DNA from: Actinomycetes bacterium
GTDB lineage: Bacteria; Actinomycetota; Acidimicrobiia; Acidimicrobiales; Palsa-688
DNA: 9,788 nt
NCBI GenBank assembly: GCA_021808665.1
Contig: JAKBBA010000113.1
Coordinates: 1-9,788 of the forward strand
Direction: 5' to 3'
Position 1 is the stretch's first letter, and the number at the start of each line of letters is the position of its first letter. Both the position numbers and the translations under genes were made by a program. The notes beneath the pieces were generated by a model that made no database searches, was not told the origin of the DNA, and saw only the letters and a program-made list of their open reading frames with translations. Shown here one piece after another: positions 5,351 to 9,788 of this stretch.

Positions 5351-7681
5351 GTGGGAAACCTGGTCTTCTACGCACTGATAGGGCTAGGGCTCGGAGCGCT
5401 CTACGCGATGCTCGGCATGAGCGTCGTCGTCGCATACCGAGGCTCGGGAGTCGTCAACTTCGCGCAGGGCGCGATAGCGATGTACGTCGTGTTCAACTAC
5501 ACCCAGCTACGCCTTGACGGGAAAATCTTTCTCCCTTGGGTCAACTTCCTACCGGGCCGTCACACGCCCGTCGAGATTTCAATATCGAGTGGTCCGATCG
5601 GCTTCGTCGCATCGATCGTTGTCTCACTGCTCGTAGCCGTGCTCATGGGGGCGATGGTTCACTACTTGGTGTTCCGTCCCCTTCGCTATGCGTCGGCTCT
5701 CGGCAAGGTCGTGGCCTCTGTAGGCTTGCTCCTCTACCTCCAAGCGGTGGCGCTCCTGAACTTCGGTCAGTTGGCTCGCCAACTTCCTCCCGTCTTTCCT
5801 GGGGGGGCGTGGCAGAACTTCTTAGGGCTCGGCCATCCTTTCCCCAAAGAGAATTTCTACGCGGCGGGTGCGGCGGTCGTAATGGCCGCCGTCGTGTGGG
5901 CGGCGTTCCGCTACACCCGACTCGGGCTAGCGACGCGTGCCGCGGCCGAGAACGAGAAGGGTGCCGTCCTGCTCGGTTTCTCGCCCGACGCCCTTGCCGG
6001 GTCGAGCTGGATCATCGCTTCGGTCGTCGGTGCGGCCGGCGGGTTCCTCGTCGGGCCGATAGCCGGTCAGCTCACCCCGGTCGCCTACGACGGCTTCATC
6101 GTCCCCGCGCTCGGGGCGGCGCTCATCGGGCTGTTGTCGTCTTTCCCGCTGACCCTCGTCGGAGGTCTCGGCCTCGGCCTGCTCGAATCACTGGTCACGT
6201 ACCTGTCGAGCGAGTCGTGGTTCCCGGCTTGGCTGAGCGGGGGAAGCGCCCTGGCGTCTGCCATCCCGCTTCTCGCGATCGCCGCAATCCTGTTCCTGCG
6301 AGGCAAATCTCTGCCTACACGCGGCACCGTCGGGGAGCAGCGTCTCCCGCCTGCGTCGCGGCCGGTGCGCGTCGGGCTTTGGGTGGTTGTCGGCTCCGCG
6401 GTCGTGATCGTGTACGGTGCCGTCCTGCACGGACCGTGGGATCTCGCGCTTACCACGACGATGATCACGTCAGTGTTGATGCTCTCCTATGTAGTCGTAA
6501 CCGGCTACGTCGGGCAGATTTCCCTGGCGCAGCTGGGCCTTGCGGGAGTGTCGGCATTCCTCATGGTGAAGCTGCTGAGTAACGGAGTATCGAAAGGGAA
6601 TCCGTTCCCGATACACGGTCCCGGCCTTCCGATGATCGTCGCTGTGCCGGTGGCGCTCGTGGTGGCCGTGCTCGTCGGGGTGCTCGTCGGACTCCCTGCC
6701 GTGCGTATCAGAGGTGTGCAGCTTGCGATCATCACCCTTGCAGCGGGCGTGACCCTCGTCGACTTGTACTTCAACAACCCGAAGCTGACCGGGGTGCAGC
6801 AGGGTTCGGGCGCCGCGGTACCGAAGCCGACTCTGTTCGGGCTCAATCTATCTGTCGCCGGTAAGGGGGGTCTCTCCGACCGTTTCGAATTCACGGTGTT
6901 CGTGCTCGTGGTGCTGGTAGCAGCGGCCCTCGTGGTGTCGAACCTGCGAAAGTCGGCTACAGGCAGGCGATTCCTGGCTATACGCTCCAACGAGCGCGCT
7001 GCCGCGGCGTCGGGTGTCGACGTGACGAGGAACAAGCTGCTCGCCTTCGGTTTTGCTGCAGCTATCGCCGGATTGTCGGGATGCTTGCTTGCCTTCCAAC
7101 AGCAGAACATCTCGAACGCCAACTTCGATCCCCTACTGGGGCTGTCCTTCCTGGCCTTCGCTTACCTCGGCGGGATCTCGTCGGTCGCAGGGGCGATGGT
7201 CGGAGGGTTCATCGCTGCAAGCGGCGTGTGGGCGTATTTCCTGCAGTCGCATTTCAGCAACCTGGAGAACTACTGGGTCCTCTTCGGCGGTCTCGGGTTG
7301 ATCATCACGGCGATCGCCAACCCGCTCGGAATCGCACCCGGGGTCCAAGTGCTACTAGAGATGGCCGTTAAGGCCATCCGGACCTGGAGGGGACCGGAGT
7401 GGATGCGAGCCCTTCGCCGCCTCGGCCCGCCGGTGGTTATCGGAGCTGTCCTCGGGTATCTCTTCTGGGACCGTCGCAGCCACCCGAACGCTTGGCCGGT
7501 CCTCGACGGTGTCGTCTTGGCGCTCCTCCTGCGTTCCACCGCCCTTCAGATCTGGGTGGCTGTTAGCCGGAGGCGTTCCTACCGGAACCCGACGGCCGTC
7601 CCACAGGCGGCTGGGACGCCGGTCCAAGCTCTCGCCACCGCCGCATCCGGCCCGTCCAGCAGCGACGGGCGTCTCGCGTGA
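5351..7681 (+). CDS. Fused branched-chain amino acid-type ABC permease (LivH-LivM)
   Basis: A 776-residue integral membrane protein carrying both permease halves of a HAAT importer. The GTG start at 5351 has AGGGAG at 5339-5344; an ATG at 5346 is out of frame and too close to that site. Residues 1 to about 318 are LivH-like: [20 protein letters not shown] and [11 protein letters not shown] near the N-terminus, and the ATPase-contact loop [20 protein letters not shown] at 196-215. A charged linker (about 317-340) leads to a LivM-like half: [19 protein letters not shown] at 381-399, [17 protein letters not shown] at 448-464, contact loop [19 protein letters not shown] at 545-563, and [20 protein letters not shown] at 600-619. 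The last 95 or so residues are extra: two probable membrane segments (about 693-706 and 715-737) and a Ser/Ala-rich tail. livF follows after 16 bases. Such fusions are known in some bacteria, but livH and livM are usually separate genes. Confidence 0.9.
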   Translation: MGNLVFYALIGLGLGALYAMLGMSVVVAYRGSGVVNFAQGAIAMYVVFNYTQLRLDGKIFLPWVNFLPGRHTPVEISISSGPIGFVASIVVSLLVAVLMGAMVHYLVFRPLRYASALGKVVASVGLLLYLQAVALLNFGQLARQLPPVFPGGAWQNFLGLGHPFPKENFYAAGAAVVMAAVVWAAFRYTRLGLATRAAAENEKGAVLLGFSPDALAGSSWIIASVVGAAGGFLVGPIAGQLTPVAYDGFIVPALGAALIGLLSSFPLTLVGGLGLGLLESLVTYLSSESWFPAWLSGGSALASAIPLLAIAAILFLRGKSLPTRGTVGEQRLPPASRPVRVGLWVVVGSAVVIVYGAVLHGPWDLALTTTMITSVLMLSYVVVTGYVGQISLAQLGLAGVSAFLMVKLLSNGVSKGNPFPIHGPGLPMIVAVPVALVVAVLVGVLVGLPAVRIRGVQLAIITLAAGVTLVDLYFNNPKLTGVQQGSGAAVPKPTLFGLNLSVAGKGGLSDRFEFTVFVLVVLVAAALVVSNLRKSATGRRFLAIRSNERAAAASGVDVTRNKLLAFGFAAAIAGLSGCLLAFQQQNISNANFDPLLGLSFLAFAYLGGISSVAGAMVGGFIAASGVWAYFLQSHFSNLENYWVLFGGLGLIITAIANPLGIAPGVQVLLEMAVKAIRTWRGPEWMRALRRLGPPVVIGAVLGYLFWDRRSHPNAWPVLDGVVLALLLRSTALQIWVAVSRRRSYRNPTAVPQAAGTPVQALATAASGPSSSDGRLA

Positions 7682-7697
7682 GAGGAGCGCGCAGCAT

Positions 7698-8480
7698 ATG
7701 ACTACGACGACGACGGCCGATCCCGGGCAGCGGCCCGCAAGGACGACAGGAAGCGCTGTCCTCGACGTGCGAGGACTCACGACCGGCTACTTCGGCGTGC
7801 CCGTCGTGTGGGACCTGTCGCTCTCCGTGGGGGCCGGTGAGGTCGTCGCGCTCCTCGGCCCGAACGGAGCCGGTAAGACGACGAGCCTGCTCACGATCTC
7901 CGGACTGGTGAAGCCAATCTCGGGTTCGATCCAGATTCTCGGCGAGACGGTAACCGGCTCCCGGGCCCACAAGATAGCCAGACTGGGCGTAGCGCACGTT
8001 GCCGAGGACAGGTCGCTTTTCTTTGCGCTGTCCGTCCTCGAGAACCTCCGCCTCGGGAGGGTCAAGGGACGCCAACGGCGCGAGCAGGCCGTCGAGCGTG
8101 CCCTGGACCTGTTCCCTGCGCTACGACCGTTGCTATCGCGCAGAGCCGGACTGCTTTCGGGCGGCGAGCAGCAGATGCTGGCTATGGCGCGAGGGTTGGT
8201 GTGCGAGCCGAAGCTCCTGATGGTCGACGAGATGAGCCTCGGGCTCGCGCCTGTGATCGTCGAGCGTATGCTGCCCGTGGTGCGTCGGATCGCGGACGAG
8301 ACCGGCGCCGGAGTTCTGATCGTGGAGCAGCATGTGCAAATGGCGTTGGAGATCGCAGATCGTGCGTACGTGCTCAACCACGGCCGGTTGAGTCTTTCCG
8401 GTTCGGCTGAGGAGCTCGCAAGTCGGCGTGAGCTTCTCGAAGTGAGCTACCTCGGCGAGCAGGCTTCGCAAAATGGCTGA
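7698..8480 (+). CDS. livF: Branched-chain amino acid-type ABC transporter ATP-binding protein LivF
   Basis: A 260-residue cytoplasmic ATPase, partner of LivG under the fused permease. I start it at ATG 7698, which follows AGAGGAG at 7681-7687. The frame is open further left, but that stretch lies inside the permease gene. After a Thr-rich leader of about 20 residues come Walker [10 protein letters not shown] at 54-62, a Q-loop region [19 protein letters not shown] at 99-117 (LivF normally reads VPEGR here), signature [16 protein letters not shown] at 152-167, Walker [14 protein letters not shown] at 173-185 (the LivF hallmark) and switch His212 in [18 protein letters not shown]. The spacing to livHM (16 bases) and the 8-base overlap with the next gene indicate one transcript. 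The Thr-rich leader is longer than in typical LivF proteins and is probably a flexible extension. Confidence 0.92.
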   Translation: MTTTTTADPGQRPARTTGSAVLDVRGLTTGYFGVPVVWDLSLSVGAGEVVALLGPNGAGKTTSLLTISGLVKPISGSIQILGETVTGSRAHKIARLGVAHVAEDRSLFFALSVLENLRLGRVKGRQRREQAVERALDLFPALRPLLSRRAGLLSGGEQQMLAMARGLVCEPKLLMVDEMSLGLAPVIVERMLPVVRRIADETGAGVLIVEQHVQMALEIADRAYVLNHGRLSLSGSAEELASRRELLEVSYLGEQASQNG

Positions 8481-8883
8481 GGACCCACGAATCGCAACAG
8501 CTCGGGACCTCTTCGCTGCATGGAGCAGCGGGGACCCGGACGCCCCAGCACGATTTCTACACGACGACGCGGTCCTTTATGACATCGTCGGGGGCCTCCA
8601 CGACGGGTGGCCGGCCATAAGGAATTTCTTCGCTGCAGGACTCGACAAGTGGTCGGAGCTGGTCCTCGCTCCGGAGGACTTCTGGACCAACGACGATGGG
8701 GTGGCGCTCACATGGGTGATGACGGCGGTCGTCCCAGACGAACGTCTGGGGGCCGCCAACAAAGGTAGGCGCTGGCGCTCGGAAGGCATGTCTTTCCTTG
8801 TATTCGACGGCGACAAGGTCTCGCGAGAGGTCGACTACCACGACAGCGGTGCGGTCGCCCGCTCCCTCGCGACCGGCGCGTAA
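8473..8883 (+). CDS. SnoaL/NTF2-like domain protein
   Basis: A small 136-residue protein with the length and pattern of the cone-shaped alpha+beta barrel (NTF2-like) fold: an N-terminal helix [12 protein letters not shown] with [15 protein letters not shown] at 23-37, [16 protein letters not shown] at 45-60, and the closing strands [20 protein letters not shown] at 105-124, which match the usual pattern of SnoaL and limonene-epoxide-hydrolase-like proteins. Members act as cyclases, isomerases, hydratases or epoxide hydrolases on cyclic or polyketide-like compounds, and many only bind ligand. Asp31/Asp32, Asp121 and Tyr122 are candidate pocket residues, not proven. The ATG overlaps the end of livF by 8 bases, implying translational coupling, and an SDR gene starts 4 bases after its stop. 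The catalytic role is open. Confidence 0.75.
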   Translation: MAEDPRIATARDLFAAWSSGDPDAPARFLHDDAVLYDIVGGLHDGWPAIRNFFAAGLDKWSELVLAPEDFWTNDDGVALTWVMTAVVPDERLGAANKGRRWRSEGMSFLVFDGDKVSREVDYHDSGAVARSLATGA

Positions 8884-8887
8884 CGCG

Positions 8888-9709
8888 ATGCAGCACCACC
8901 TGGTCGAGTTGATGTCCCTGGACGGCTCCCGAGCGCTTGTGACCGGCGCGGCGACTGGCATCGGAGAGGGGATCGCCCGTCTGCTCGCCGAAGCAGGAGC
9001 GACCGTCGTCATAGCCGACGTCGATTCCGACACGGGCCATGCCACCACATCGCGTCTGGCCGCGGCCGGTCTCGACGTGACCTTCGTGGACGTCGACGTC
9101 ACCGATCCGGCCGCGTGCCGCCGGGCGGTCCGCCAGACGGTCGACGGGATTGGCGGCCTCGACATTCTCGTCAACAACGCCGGTAGTTTCCACGAGTCGG
9201 GTTCGATACTCGACCAGGACGAACAGTCCTGGCACAGGAGCGTCGCAGTGAACTTCCACGGGGTCTTTCACATGTCGAAACCTGCTGCGGAGCAGATGGT
9301 GCTTCAGGGTGGGGGAGGGTCGATAGTCAACATCGCGTCCGTCGACGGACTTCTGCCCTGCCTCGGCACTTCCTACGACGCGTCAAAGGCCGCAGTCATC
9401 CACTTCACCCGAAGCCTCGCGCTCGACCTGGCGCCGCACAACATCAGGGTCAACGGCGTTAACCCGGGATCGGTCCCGGTCGAAACGCTACGCAAGATGC
9501 GCGAAGGGGAGCTGCCGCCACTTTGGGTGGAGCGGAGCCGTACCGGGCTGATGGGGCCGCTTATGAAGCAGCGAGGCGCAAATATCCCGATCGGCCGGAC
9601 GGGCACCGTGGCGGAGATCGCACAAGTCGTCTGGTTCCTCGCGAGTCGGGCGGCCAGCTATGTGACGGGACATACTGTCACCGTCGATGGCGGCTGGACT
9701 TTGATCTGA
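8888..9709 (+). CDS. Classical short-chain dehydrogenase/reductase (NAD-type)
   Basis: A 273-residue SDR. The frame is open back to 8798, but that part overlaps the preceding gene and resembles no SDR. I start at ATG 8888, 4 bases after the upstream stop; ATG 8912 (giving MSLDGSRALVTG) is an equally reasonable choice, as neither has a strong ribosome binding site. Motifs (8888 numbering): TGAATGIG at 19-26, IADVD with Asp44 at the end of strand 2 (favouring NAD over NADP), NNAG at 96-99, Asn122 in VNFHG, Ser151, and YDASK with Tyr163 and Lys167, so the full Asn-Ser-Tyr-Lys set is present. Asn-Pro-Gly at 192-194 is followed by a long substrate-lid segment (about 197-232) and DGG at 267-269. 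It probably oxidises a secondary alcohol in the same pathway as the neighbouring genes; the substrate is unknown. Confidence 0.9.
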   Translation: MQHHLVELMSLDGSRALVTGAATGIGEGIARLLAEAGATVVIADVDSDTGHATTSRLAAAGLDVTFVDVDVTDPAACRRAVRQTVDGIGGLDILVNNAGSFHESGSILDQDEQSWHRSVAVNFHGVFHMSKPAAEQMVLQGGGGSIVNIASVDGLLPCLGTSYDASKAAVIHFTRSLALDLAPHNIRVNGVNPGSVPVETLRKMREGELPPLWVERSRTGLMGPLMKQRGANIPIGRTGTVAEIAQVVWFLASRAASYVTGHTVTVDGGWTLI

Positions 9710-9734
9710 TGACGCGAGAATGCGAAAGGCGACG

Positions 9735-9788
9735 ATGACAACTCCCGACATGAACCGGATCGCCGACGAACGAGAGATATCCGACGTC
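9735..9788 (+). CDS. Start of a further gene, possibly SnoaL-like, cut by the right edge
   Basis: An ATG at 9735 opens a frame that continues to the last base, giving only 18 residues: MTTPDMNRIADEREISDV. GAAAGG at 9724-9729 is a suitable ribosome binding site, and the start is 25 bases after the SDR stop, as expected for the next gene in the operon. The pattern IADEREISDV resembles the first helix of many SnoaL-like proteins (compare the common xxIADRxAIxDLLARY opening), but 18 residues are too few for a firm call. The product therefore stays tentative, while the coding start itself is fairly likely. Confidence 0.45.
   Translation, partial: MTTPDMNRIADEREISDV

Noticed and set aside
7509..7697. 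Leftward extension of the livF reading frame
   Set aside because: It lies within the 3' end of the permease gene, reads as low-complexity Arg/Pro-rich sequence, and a good ribosome binding site supports ATG 7698.
7701..7715. Short ACG/ACT repeat at the start of livF
   Set aside because: It simply encodes the Thr run near the N-terminus; too short to be a meaningful repeat array.
8798..8887. Leftward extension of the second SDR frame
   Set aside because: It overlaps the preceding SnoaL-like gene and does not look like an SDR N-terminus.
8557..9177. Minus-strand frame of 206 codons across the SnoaL-like gene and second SDR
   Set aside because: It spans two recognised + strand genes, shows no domain pattern, and fits the GC-rich antisense frames seen throughout.

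Overview
The window is a gene-dense, high-GC stretch with every recognisable gene on the + strand. Frequent GTG starts, purine-rich ribosome binding sites, a luciferase-like gene of the F420-dependent type and a high-GC lipoprotein sequence point to an actinobacterium. An Acidimicrobiia-like lineage is possible, but that is a guess from general look, not from any marker gene. No RNA genes, insertion sequences, CRISPR arrays or integration sites were seen.

Layout: (1) The 3' part of a luciferase-like (LLM class) oxidoreductase, 1-771, open at the left edge. (2) A classical short-chain dehydrogenase with an unusual C-terminal tail, 788-1765. (3) A LivG-type ABC ATPase, 1772-2581. (4) An extended/atypical SDR of the NAD-dependent epimerase type, 2578-3597, overlapping livG by 4 bases. 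(5) An AT-rich gap of 116 bases with a near-consensus promoter and a palindrome lying in its spacer. (6) A LivK-type lipoprotein binding protein, best started at GTG 3714. (7) A 137-base gap with a very strong hairpin and an overlapping second hairpin. (8) One large gene encoding LivH and LivM permeases fused head to tail, 5351-7681. (9) LivF, best started at ATG 7698. (10) A SnoaL/NTF2-like small protein, 8473-8883. (11) A second classical SDR, 8888-9709. (12) The first 18 codons of another gene, possibly SnoaL-like, running off the right edge.

Together the genes give a complete branched-chain-amino-acid-type (HAAT family) importer: binding protein, both permease halves as one polypeptide, and both ATPases. 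Its genes lie among oxidoreductases and small hydratase/isomerase-fold proteins. This mix is typical of uptake-plus-catabolism clusters for small organic acids or cyclic compounds (terpenoid, steroid side chain or aromatic); the actual substrate cannot be read from the sequence. The importer appears split over two transcription units: livG sits at the end of the upstream oxidoreductase operon, and the rest follows its own promoter at 3632-3660.

Nothing here is clearly a wholly new system. The points most worth checking are the promoter/operator between livG's operon and livK, the mutually exclusive hairpins between livK and livHM, the LivH-LivM fusion with its extra C-terminal membrane segment, and the tailed SDR with Asp at the usual active-site Asn position.
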